From Muricea muricata (lineage: Eukaryota > Cnidaria > Anthozoa > Malacalcyonacea > Plexauridae), in assembly GCA_963855995.1 (NCBI GenBank), contig OY979717.1, forward strand, positions 71,621,602 to 71,685,601: a stretch of DNA of 64,000 nt. The letters run 5' to 3'. Positions 32,599 through 40,367 of the stretch are shown one piece after another (positions within the stretch are counted from its first letter, which is position 1; each line of letters starts with the position of its first letter). Below the pieces are notes generated by a model, which did not search any database, was not told the DNA's origin, and saw nothing but the letters and a program-made list of their open reading frames with translations. A program made the translations under genes and the position numbers.

Positions 32599-32972
32599 CT
32601 ATTCAGGATTTAATTTTTTATCGGCAACATGTGCACCGACTGTAATCCCACCGGATACTAATCCGACCAAAGGAACGTACGGTGTTAAATAACCAATTAT
32701 CCTTTTAACATCACGTTTAAACAATTCGTTTTTAGAAAGATCGTCGTCTAACGATACATTGTCTTTGACGAGATCTAAATTGGCCATAAGTTCCGACAAT
32801 TTCGTGATAAGCACGTCCGTAACTTTTTCGTTTACTTCGTCTAACTCCTTACTTTGATATTCGTCGTAAATTTTTTTAACGTATCTTCCGTAGCGTTTTC
32901 GATATATTTTGCAGTATGTTTTATTTTTTTCTCGGACACTAACCGTAATAATTCTTTTTTGTATTCTTCCAT
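32599..32972 (-). pseudogene. Small helical membrane protein, broken at an A7 run
   Basis: From the ATG at 32,972 the frame is open for ~43 codons (MEEYKKELLRLVSEKKIKHT...) and then ends. At the run of seven A (near 32,878) a shift opens the frame that continues to 32,599, through helical sequence ('KLSELMANLDLVKD') to a hydrophobic segment ('YLTPYVPLVGLVSGGITVGA'). It is probably one ~120-residue protein with a homopolymer indel, which may be a mutation or a sequence error. No family recognised. Confidence 0.55.
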
Positions 32973-32980
32973 GTATTTAT

Positions 32981-33916
32981 TTATAATTTCAATAATCGTC
33001 TAAAACTGAAAATAGTCCCGGACGTAAAATCCATAGTTTTGTTATTATCAGGTTCGAATACAAAATAGATGGAATTTCCAAAAAATATTTTCGTTGCTTC
33101 TAGACTCTAAATGTTGTAAAACAAATTCGTACGTTTTCCCGTGCTCATAATCTTTCGACATAGCTATTTCTATCCCGTCAGCATTTGTGCCTTTGTTTAA
33201 AAAAGTTCCTTTAATGAAAACTTTTTTACCTGTAGCCCTATGAAAATACCCAGCTTGAATATTATCTTGTTTAATCTTATTCGTTAGTCCCCAACTCCAA
33301 TACTTATATTTCGTCGACGCATCGTATCCGGACCCACCACAATCGCCCCATAACGATACGTTATAACCAACAGACGTCGATAATTCGATATTCATGTCGT
33401 AAGCGTAAATACCTTTTGGAAGTTTTGGCGTGACACTAAAAGTAATTTGATAACTTGTACAGACTTTAGAAAAGTCTACGATGTAATTACTACGACCATT
33501 AAATGGCGTATCCACCATATCGTCAATATGTGTAACAGTATGCGTGTTCATCGTACCTTCAAACGTTAAAATATTTAAATTATCTAGAATGTGCATATCA
33601 GCAAATGCTTTTGTTATAGGTTCGCCTAAACTTTGTGGAAATGGTAAATTTAAAATGCGGTTGTTTTTCATATCGATGTCTGCAATTTTTTCAACGTATT
33701 TGGAATCTGCGAAATCCTTCGACACGGCAAAAGTCCCGTGCGACGGTGTAGGATTTAATCCTAAAACTTCATGATTGTTCATACGTATATTATCTTGCAT
33801 CGTAAACCCAGAATGTGTCAAGTAAACACTATTCGCATACTGTTTTGTAATAGGATCGTTTGCTAATGTTGGGTCTGGAAGGTTTGTGATTTTGTTATTG
33901 TCCATGTTGATGTTAC
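32981..33916 (-). pseudogene. Fibre protein, C-terminal part (split by copia)
   Basis: Downstream half of a virion fibre gene whose first half lies at 38,441-39,244. It contains repeats of the type 'NNKITNLPDPTLANDPITKQ' and 'NNRILNLPFPQSLGEPITKA', a pattern known from phage and virus tail-fibre shafts, and then a beta-rich head domain of ~170 residues with 'LWGDCGGSGYDAS'. Near 33,110 the frame shifts by one and plausible coding sequence continues to the stop at 32,981-32,983. The direct repeat GTTAC at 33,912-33,916 is the copy made by the copia insertion. Such heads usually bind host receptors; that is inferred. Confidence 0.75.
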
Positions 33917-34132
33917 TGTTAAACTTAATTGGAATTACGACCACAAACGCGAAAAGAAACAAAGAACGACTACATTTTGTGTGTATTTATTAACGCGAAC
34001 CAAAAATATAAAAACATGTGTTGCCAAAAAAGGAGCACGTGACCTATACACTGATCTATTATGATATCTGGATAGTTCGATGTTTTTGTTGACTGATCTA
34101 TAACTCTGATCTATAATTAAATATTCTTAACA
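33917..34132 (-). repeat. copia 3' LTR
   Basis: 216 bp, TGTTAAACTTAA...TTCTTAACA. Compared with the other LTR it has two substitutions and one extra A in an A run. Confidence 0.95.
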
Positions 34133-34171
34133 CTCCCTCTCGAAAATATGAACTATAACCTTTTAACTAAT

Positions 34172-37100
34172 TTAACATGCGTTTTTAACTCCCATGAGTC
34201 CTCTTAATCTTTGAAATAATGTTTTGCCTAATGGTTTTGTCAGTAGGTCTGCTAACATTTGTTCCGTGGGACAATAGTCGAGAATAAGTTCTTTCTTTGC
34301 TACTTTGTCACGGATAAAGTGATATTTAATGTCAATATGTTTCGTTCTTGGATGATACTTTGGATTTCTTGATAATGCTATAGTTCCTTGATTATCTTCT
34401 TTAATCACCGTTGGTTTCTTTTGAACAAAACTTATATCTCCGAGTAACGCTCGTAGCCAAATTGCTTCTTGACTTGCTAACGATGCAGCTACATATCTTG
34501 CTTCAGTTGACGAAAGTGCGACAACACTTTGCTTCTTACTTGCCCAACTGATCACTCCTCCGCATACTATGAACAAATATCCTGAATGTGATTTACGACC
34601 ATTTGGATTACTTCCCCAATCAGCATCAACATAGCCTTTTAACTCGACATCGGTTTCTTTGTTTCCATCGAATGTGATGCCATAATCGATTGTTCCTTTG
34701 ATGTATCGCAGGATACGTTTTGCCGCTTTCCAGTGTTCTTCTCCTGGGTTTGAACAAAATTGATTCACTGTTCCTAACGCTTGTGCAAGGTCAGGTCTTG
34801 TTGCAGTTACCGCGTATGTCAGTCCTCCAATTAAAGCTTGATAGTTCTCTTTATCAATAGGTTCTCCTTCGTTTGGTAGTAACTTCGTGCTTTGATCAAC
34901 TGGTGTCGCAGCCGGTTTACAATCTTGCATACCAAACTTCTCTAACAAGTTTTCGAGGTATTGCGCTTGGTGTAATCTTATTCGCTTGTTATCTTTGTCT
35001 CGTTCCACCTGAATCCCTAGGCAGTAATGAACTTCTCCGAGGTCTTTCATCTCAAATCGTTGTCGCAAAGCTGCCTTTTCTCTAAGTAACATACTCTTGC
35101 TGTTACTTGCTGGTATCAAATCATCCACATACAAGGCAATGAGCATAATGTCCTCTCCCTCTCGTTTGATGTAGATACAAGGGTCTGAGCTCGATTTCGT
35201 ATAACCTGAATTCTCCAAGAATTCATCGATAGTGTTGAACCAGCATCGTGACGACTGTTTCAGTCCGTAGATACTTTTGTTTAGTTTGCAGACCAACTCT
35301 TCTTCTCCTTCTTTCACGTATCCTTCAAGTTGAGACATGTATATCTCTTCTTCTAATTTGCCGTTCAAGAATGCTGTAGAAACATCCATTTGATGTACCT
35401 CTAGGTTCAACTGGTTTGCGATTGCCAACAATGTACGAATTGATGTATACTTTGCCACTGGTGAAAAGGTTTCTTCGTAATCTAAACCGGGCTTTTGTGA
35501 ACAGCCTTTCGCCACCAAACGAGCTTTATGTCGTTCTACCGATCCATCTGCTTTGTATTTAACTTTGAATACCCATCTGCAATCTATAGCTTTACGGCCT
35601 TTGGGCAAATTGGTCAATGTCCACGTATTATTCTTGATATGAGCGGAGTACTCGTTGTCCAACGCACGTTTCCACTGTTCGTTATCTGGACCGTTCAGAG
35701 CTTCGTTTACGGTTGTAGGCTCTTCAAAACTGTACTCGCCATCACTACATGCGACATTATTTTCCCACCAATTGCCAGTAATAACTACGCCATGTCTATC
35801 TGGAGGTTCCCGCTTGCGCGTTGATCGTCGTGGTTGTTGTTGCTGTATAACATCCGTTTCTTCACTGGTACTTTCCTCGTTATCAATGTTATCATGGTCT
35901 TCTTGAGTTGCTTGCGGCATAGGTTCGTTGATCTCTTGTATTTCTTCTTCATTTTCAGAATCACTTGTGTCGAAAACTTGGATCTCTTTCTTCCGTTGGA
36001 TAAATTCATCTTCGTCGAATAAAACATCTCTGGATACACATATCTTTCTACTTACGGGATCATATAGTCTATATCCTTTACTTGTAATACTATAACCAAC
36101 GAATATGCATTTCTTCGTCTTCGAATCCCATTTCTTTCGATTTTCTTTAGGAACGTGCATATACGCTTTACATCCAAACACCTTGAAATGCGACACGTCT
36201 GGTTTGCTTCCATAAAAACATTCATATGGAGTCATATTGTCCACCGCAACTGTAGGACTTCGATTTCTAATTATAACTGCCGTGCAAACTGCCTCAGCCC
36301 AAAACTTCTTATCCTGTCCTGCATTATACATCATAGACCGTGCAGTTTCCTGAATTGTTCTGTTCATTCTCTCTGCAACTCCATTCTGCTGAGGTGTTCG
36401 GGGTACACTAAGCTGATGCTGAATTCCCTTTTCTTTAAGATAATTGGAAAATTCTTTAGATGTGTACTCACCACCGTTGTCTGATCGAAGAATCTTTATC
36501 TTCTTCTCTGTCATGTTTGTAACCATTGCTTCGTATTCTTTGAATTTCTCAAGTACTTGATCCTTTGTTTTCATGAAGTAAACAGCCGTGAATCTGGATT
36601 TGTCGTCAATAAAGGTTACAAAGTAACGATTGCCACCGAGACTGTTCTCTTGCATTGGTCCACAAACATCACTGTGTACAATTTCTATAATTTCACTTGC
36701 TCGAGTCGCCTGTCCTTTTGGAAACGATGCTCGTTTCTGCTTGCCATGTGCACAGCCTTCACAAAACTCTGATTCTTTAGCAGGTTGGAAGTCCATTCCA
36801 GTTACTAATTTCTGATCTCGTAACAGACGCAAATTGTTTTTACTCAAATGTCCGAATCTTTGATGCCATAACTCTTCAGGATGCTCATTGGAAGCAATAT
36901 TAACATCATGAAATCCCACATTCTTTTCATTAACATCAAGGACATACAAGTTATTTTGCAGTTTACCAGATCCAGATATTTTTTGAAACTTGTCGAGGAT
37001 CACACATCCACTTTGGTGGAGCTCAATAGAATATCCTCGCTTAGCAGCAGCACTTACTGAGAAAAGATTCTTTGCTAAGTCTGGGACATATAGAACATCT

Positions 37101-38161
37101 ACCAATCTAGCAGGTTTGTACTCATTTCCGGTTTTAACATCAAGCCAAATATTTCCTTTGCCAAATGCTTGAACTACTCGATTATCACCCAAACATACCT
37201 TTTGAGGATTTTCAAAGTGAACATAGTCTACCATCATTTCCTTATCATATGACATATGCTGTGAAGCACCTGAGTCAATATACCATGTCAAATCCTTTCG
37301 ATTCACAGGTTTCGATGACCAAAATGACGCATGTGAACATGATGCCTTGTATGATGCACCATCTTGTTTCTCTTTGTCTTCCTTTGGTTTTTCTTTCTTG
37401 GGTTTACGACATTCCCTTGCCCAATGTCCTGGTATTCCACAGTTGTGACATTTGCCTTTTCTTTTAGGTTTCAAACTTCTCTGATTTGGTCGATCATGCT
37501 TGGACAATAAAGCTTTCTCTCCAGCATCTGGGGTTAATAAATTTTCCTTACGCTTGTGTTCCTCATGAAGTAATCTTGCAGTAACAAATTCTAATTTTAA
37601 ATCATCAGCACGGGATTCTAAAGCTGTGATTAAACCATTATACGATTCAGGGAGACTACATAAGAGCGTTGCAACTTGGTCATCCTCAGTAATAGATGCA
37701 CCAACTGCTTCCAGTTGACTTGCCAGCTCTTTCATTTTGTTGATGTGCTCACCCATCGAATCATCAACTCCCATAGACATAGTAAAATACTTCTTACGAA
37801 GAAACAGTTTATTTGCTAAGGACTTTACCTCGTAATGACTTTCAAGTTTCGACCATGCCTGTTTTGCTGTTGTAGCCGTACGAACAAGAGACAATTGTTC
37901 ATCCCCCAAAGACAGACAAATTGTAGCGAGAGCTTTTCTTTCCCGTTTTTGAAATTGCCGACGCTGAGTTTCAGTAGTTCCTTCTTCTGCAGGTTCTACC
38001 TCATCGCCCTTAACAATGTTCCAAAGATCCTTTTCCTCCAGAACCATTTGCATTTTAAATTTCCATAAGTGAAAGTTCTCTCCTTTAAACTTTTCGATAC
38101 GCAACAGCGATCCATATTCGTCGTTTCCCGAGGTCGCCATACACAAGCTCCAAATCGTCAA
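34172..38161 (-). CDS. copia Gag-Pol polyprotein
   Basis: 1,329 residues in one open frame; the real start may be the ATG at 38,140 (MATSGNDEYG). Domains in order: Gag (copia-type, 'HLWKFKMQMVLEEKDLW'); CCHC zinc knuckle 'CHNCGIPGHWAREC' (238-251); aspartic protease 'WYIDSGASQHM' (~293-303); integrase with an HHCC zinc finger ('LWHQRFGHLS', 'FCEGCAHGK') and a DDE core ('VHSDVCGPM', 'LRSDNGGEY', 'NGVAERMNRT'); reverse transcriptase with 'YVDDL' at ~1011; RNase H ending near 'SSTEARYVA'. The order integrase before reverse transcriptase defines Ty1/copia. No frame break is visible, so the element may still be active. Its Gag-Pol ratio would have to be set without a frameshift, as in copia. Confidence 0.96.
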   Translation of the reverse strand: MTIWSLCMATSGNDEYGSLLRIEKFKGENFHLWKFKMQMVLEEKDLWNIVKGDEVEPAEEGTTETQRRQFQKRERKALATICLSLGDEQLSLVRTATTAKQAWSKLESHYEVKSLANKLFLRKKYFTMSMGVDDSMGEHINKMKELASQLEAVGASITEDDQVATLLCSLPESYNGLITALESRADDLKLEFVTARLLHEEHKRKENLLTPDAGEKALLSKHDRPNQRSLKPKRKGKCHNCGIPGHWARECRKPKKEKPKEDKEKQDGASYKASCSHASFWSSKPVNRKDLTWYIDSGASQHMSYDKEMMVDYVHFENPQKVCLGDNRVVQAFGKGNIWLDVKTGNEYKPARLVDVLYVPDLAKNLFSVSAAAKRGYSIELHQSGCVILDKFQKISGSGKLQNNLYVLDVNEKNVGFHDVNIASNEHPEELWHQRFGHLSKNNLRLLRDQKLVTGMDFQPAKESEFCEGCAHGKQKRASFPKGQATRASEIIEIVHSDVCGPMQENSLGGNRYFVTFIDDKSRFTAVYFMKTKDQVLEKFKEYEAMVTNMTEKKIKILRSDNGGEYTSKEFSNYLKEKGIQHQLSVPRTPQQNGVAERMNRTIQETARSMMYNAGQDKKFWAEAVCTAVIIRNRSPTVAVDNMTPYECFYGSKPDVSHFKVFGCKAYMHVPKENRKKWDSKTKKCIFVGYSITSKGYRLYDPVSRKICVSRDVLFDEDEFIQRKKEIQVFDTSDSENEEEIQEINEPMPQATQEDHDNIDNEESTSEETDVIQQQQPRRSTRKREPPDRHGVVITGNWWENNVACSDGEYSFEEPTTVNEALNGPDNEQWKRALDNEYSAHIKNNTWTLTNLPKGRKAIDCRWVFKVKYKADGSVERHKARLVAKGCSQKPGLDYEETFSPVAKYTSIRTLLAIANQLNLEVHQMDVSTAFLNGKLEEEIYMSQLEGYVKEGEEELVCKLNKSIYGLKQSSRCWFNTIDEFLENSGYTKSSSDPCIYIKREGEDIMLIALYVDDLIPASNSKSMLLREKAALRQRFEMKDLGEVHYCLGIQVERDKDNKRIRLHQAQYLENLLEKFGMQDCKPAATPVDQSTKLLPNEGEPIDKENYQALIGGLTYAVTATRPDLAQALGTVNQFCSNPGEEHWKAAKRILRYIKGTIDYGITFDGNKETDVELKGYVDADWGSNPNGRKSHSGYLFIVCGGVISWASKKQSVVALSSTEARYVAASLASQEAIWLRALLGDISFVQKKPTVIKEDNQGTIALSRNPKYHPRTKHIDIKYHFIRDKVAKKELILDYCPTEQMLADLLTKPLGKTLFQRLRGLMGVKNAC

Positions 38162-38204
38162 TTTCGCGTTTATTTCTTATAATATATACATCAGAAGCCG
38201 AACT

Positions 38205-38225
38205 AGCGCTCCTGGGCTCATAACC
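38205..38225 (-). promoter_or_regulatory. copia primer binding site, tRNA-Met half type
   Basis: Directly inside the 5' LTR the reverse strand reads GGTTATGAGCCCAGG. Its complement (CCTGGGCTCATAACC) looks like the anticodon loop and stem of a tRNA-Met (CAU). Drosophila copia is known to prime from an internal cleavage product of initiator tRNA-Met in the same way. Confidence 0.65.
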
Positions 38226-38440
38226 TGTTAAACTTAATTGGAATTACGACCACAAACGCGAAAAGAAACAAAGAACGACTACATTTTGTGTGTATTTATT
38301 AACGCGAACAAAAAATATAAAAACATGTGTTGCCAAAAAGGAGCACGTGACCTATACACTGATCTATTATGATATCTGGATAGTTCGATGTTTTCGTTGA
38401 CTGATCTATAACTCTGATCTATAATTAAATATTCTTAACA
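38226..38440 (-). repeat. copia 5' LTR
   Basis: 215 bp, nearly identical to 33,917-34,132, followed by the GTTAC duplication at 38,441-38,445. Confidence 0.95.
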
Positions 38441-39244
38441 GTTACCTTGCATTGTAAAACCCGTGTCGGATAAACCACCGCTGCCGGGTAAACCCCTCGG
38501 TCCTTGTGCACCGTCACTCCCGGGTAAACCTCGTGGACCAACACTTCCTGCTGGGCCTGGGCTACCTCTCAACCCCCTCGGTCCTTGTGCACCGTCGCTC
38601 CCGTCACTTCCGGGTAAACCCCTCGGTCCTTGTGCACCGTCACTTCCGGGTAAACCTCGTGGGCCCTGTGGGCCAACACTTCCCGCGGGGCCTTGTGCAC
38701 CGTCACTCCCGGGTAAACCCCTCGGTCCTTGTGCACCGTCACTCCCGGGTAAACCCCTCGGTCCTTGTGCACCGTCACTCCCGGGTAAACCCCTCGGTCC
38801 TTGTGCACCGTCACTCCCGGGTAAACCTCGTGGACCAACACTTCCTGCTGGGCCTGGGCTACCTCTCAACCCCCTCGGTCCTTGTGCACCGTCGCTCCCG
38901 TCACTTCTGGGTAAACCCCTCGGTCCTTGTGCACCGTCACTTCCGGGTAAACCTCGTGGGCCCTGTGGGCCAACACTTCCCGCGGGGCCTTGAGGACCGT
39001 CACTTCCGGGTAAACCTCGTGGACCCTGTGGGTTAACACTTCCCGCGGGGCCCGCAGGACCTGCAGGGCCTCGTGGACCCCTCGATGAACCATTCCCGGA
39101 ATAATGCGTGTCCGCGTAACTTTTTGTAACAGGCTCCGAACCTGTTGACGGGCTCGGTAAATTTATGATTTTATTAGTATTCATGTCTAGGTCTTCTTCT
39201 TGTATGCTTTCAAGACCCGATGAATATCCAAACAATAACGACAT
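38441..39244 (-). pseudogene. Collagen-like fibre protein, N-terminal part (split by copia)
   Basis: Starts at 39,244 with a short head (MSLLFGYSSGLESIQEEDLD), one shaft repeat ('NTNKIINLPSPSTGSEPVTK') and then about 200 residues of Gly-X-Y collagen repeats built from 'GPRGLPGSDGAQ' units, before copia interrupts it. The DNA here is an array of repeats of ~27-36 bases, so repeat number can change easily. Collagen-like trimeric shafts occur in fibres of large DNA viruses and phages. The protein probably trimerises and projects from the penton. The other half lies at 32,981-33,916. Confidence 0.82.
38460..39085. repeat. Tandem array coding Gly-X-Y repeats
   Basis: Units such as GGACCGAGGGGTTTACCCGG recur through the array, with larger segments also duplicated (38,541-38,690 resembles 38,841-38,990). 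GC content is far above the rest of the Polinton. Other-strand open frames here are shadows. Confidence 0.85.
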
Positions 39245-39253
39245 TTTATTTTA

Positions 39254-39837
39254 TTAGTCAACAGAATTCATGTATGCGTTAGAATGTTTTAAAGCACCGA
39301 GATGTTTTTCTAAATCCTTCTTATACCCAAAAGAATGGTCGCAAATACCACAATGATGCGTCTTATTTTGTACGTTAAACTCCCTGTATTTTCTACCCTT
39401 TTCTAAAATCATATCTCTATTAGCCATCCTATACTCTGCACCCTGTTTTAAAATAGCATCCCTACTATTTTGACGGTAAACTGCATGTCTTTGGTTGATT
39501 CTCACTTTGTTAGCTTCATGATAAGCCGCGTTATATTCCTTTTGATCAGTAATAGGCGAATATGAGTTTAAGTCGGAACCTATTAAACCAATCCACTGTT
39601 TCTCAAACTCTAAAATAGTTTTTTTATCACATGCAAATGTCAAAAGGGGTATCATCTTCCAGTTTTGTAAACTTTACTACCACAATTCTTTGAACTTTGA
39701 GCGCTAGCCCTATGATCAGATAACCGTTCCCCTAAAGGTCGTGACGTACAGCCTATATATAAATCGAGAGCATCATCTTCCTTTTTATCCTTTCTGCATA
39801 GCATATAAACAGTTCGGTCCTTAATTTCGTCAGACAT
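39254..39837 (-). pseudogene. GIY-YIG-like nuclease with C-terminal C2H2 zinc finger, frameshifted
   Basis: From the ATG at 39,837 the first frame gives a GIY-YIG core: 'TVYMLCRKDK' (the usual GIY replaced by VYM), then 'LDLYIGCTSRPLGERLSDHR' with YIG and the conserved Arg. It ends near 39,652 and an overlapping frame continues with 'LEFEKQWIGLIG' (the likely catalytic Glu), a basic region with two related ~20-residue units, and a C2H2 finger ('CGICDHSFGYKKDLEKHLGA' followed by His). The two frames are best read as one gene with a small deletion. GIY-YIG enzymes cut one or both DNA strands; a role in replication, resolution or homing is possible. It lies 9 bases upstream of the fibre gene on the same strand. 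Confidence 0.65.
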
Positions 39838-39845
39838 TTTTATTA

Positions 39846-39870
39846 TTTTGAAACTTGACAAGTTTCAAAA
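39846..39870. promoter_or_regulatory. Stem-loop between divergent genes
   Basis: 12 bp perfect arms (TTTTGAAACTTG and its complement) around one base, between the - start at 39,837 and the + start at 39,895. Similar in style to the gene-end palindromes, but here in a divergent promoter gap. Confidence 0.45.
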
Positions 39871-39894
39871 CATCAATTTCCTTTATAAAAAAAT

Positions 39895-40098
39895 ATGGGT
39901 TGTGCAACCTCCAAAAACAGGGATAAAGCTAACAAAGACATATGCGAACGAAGGAGAATCCTATTTGGGTTACACATAGGCAAAGATCTCGATGGGATAG
40001 AAACAAATTTCCAATTCGCCATTGAAAGAAAAGCAAAAAAAACTTATGAAGTACCAAACGTTAAAGAAGAAAAAGACATAGTTACGATTGAAGAATAA
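39895..40098 (+). CDS. Small protein with N-myristoylation/palmitoylation signal
   Basis: 67 residues starting MGCATSKNRDK. Gly2 with Ser6 and Lys7 fits the N-myristoyltransferase consensus, and Cys3 is a likely palmitoylation site, a dual anchor as in many membrane-tethered matrix and signalling proteins. The rest is short, charged and of unknown family, ending in an acidic stretch. It could tether virion parts to a host membrane or act on host signalling. It converges on the zinc-ribbon gene across an imperfect hairpin (40,104-40,136). Confidence 0.65.
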   Translation: MGCATSKNRDKANKDICERRRILFGLHIGKDLDGIETNFQFAIERKAKKTYEVPNVKEEKDIVTIEE

Positions 40099-40137
40099 GA
40101 ATAAAAAATTCCTAACGTTTGTACCTTAGAATTTTAA

Positions 40138-40317
40138 TCACTTTCTAGAATTATACCGTTTCGATCCCCGTTCGGAAAGAGCATCGTTCCTTACCCATGT
40201 TAGTTCCCCGGTTGCCACGTAAATGGGGGTGCCGTGGCCGCATACACATTTGTTTCTTGCTTCGTGCATATTTTTAACAACTTTAATGATCTTCTTATGA
40301 CAACTTTTACAAAACAT
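40138..40317 (-). CDS. Zinc-ribbon-like small protein, 59 aa
   Basis: ATG at 40,317, stop at 40,138. It starts MFCKSCHKKI and has a second metal-binding pair at ~24-26 ('KCVCGHGTP'), giving a C-x2-C ... C-x-C ribbon, followed by a basic C-terminal tail ('SERGSKRYNSRK'). Similar short zinc-ribbon proteins in DNA viruses bind nucleic acid or serve in transcription; that role is inferred. It lies between the acylated small protein and the terminal gene. Confidence 0.6.
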   Translation of the reverse strand: MFCKSCHKKIIKVVKNMHEARNKCVCGHGTPIYVATGELTWVRNDALSERGSKRYNSRK

Positions 40318-40367
40318 GTTGTTTTTTGTTTGTTTTGTGCAGACACATTTTTGAACTTGCGATTTTT

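Larger units (their letters stand above)
33917..38440 (-). mobile_element. Ty1/copia LTR retrotransposon, 4.5 kb, near intact
   Basis: Two LTRs (33,917-34,132 and 38,226-38,440) begin TGTTA and end TAACA, with a 5 bp duplication GTTAC outside (33,912-33,916 and 38,441-38,445). A single uninterrupted gag-pol frame fills the interior. A purine-rich tract (GAGAGGGAG, reverse strand of 34,133-34,141) abuts the 3' LTR, and a primer site abuts the 5' LTR. The LTRs differ at only about three places, so the insertion is recent. It splits the Polinton fibre gene. Confidence 0.96.

Noticed and set aside
34873-38068. Forward-strand open frames within copia
   Set aside because: Antisense shadows of the long gag-pol frame.
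38463-39093. Several open frames on both strands over the collagen array
   Set aside because: Shadows of the Gly-X-Y tandem repeat; only the reverse frame starting at 39,244 has a sensible head and shaft.
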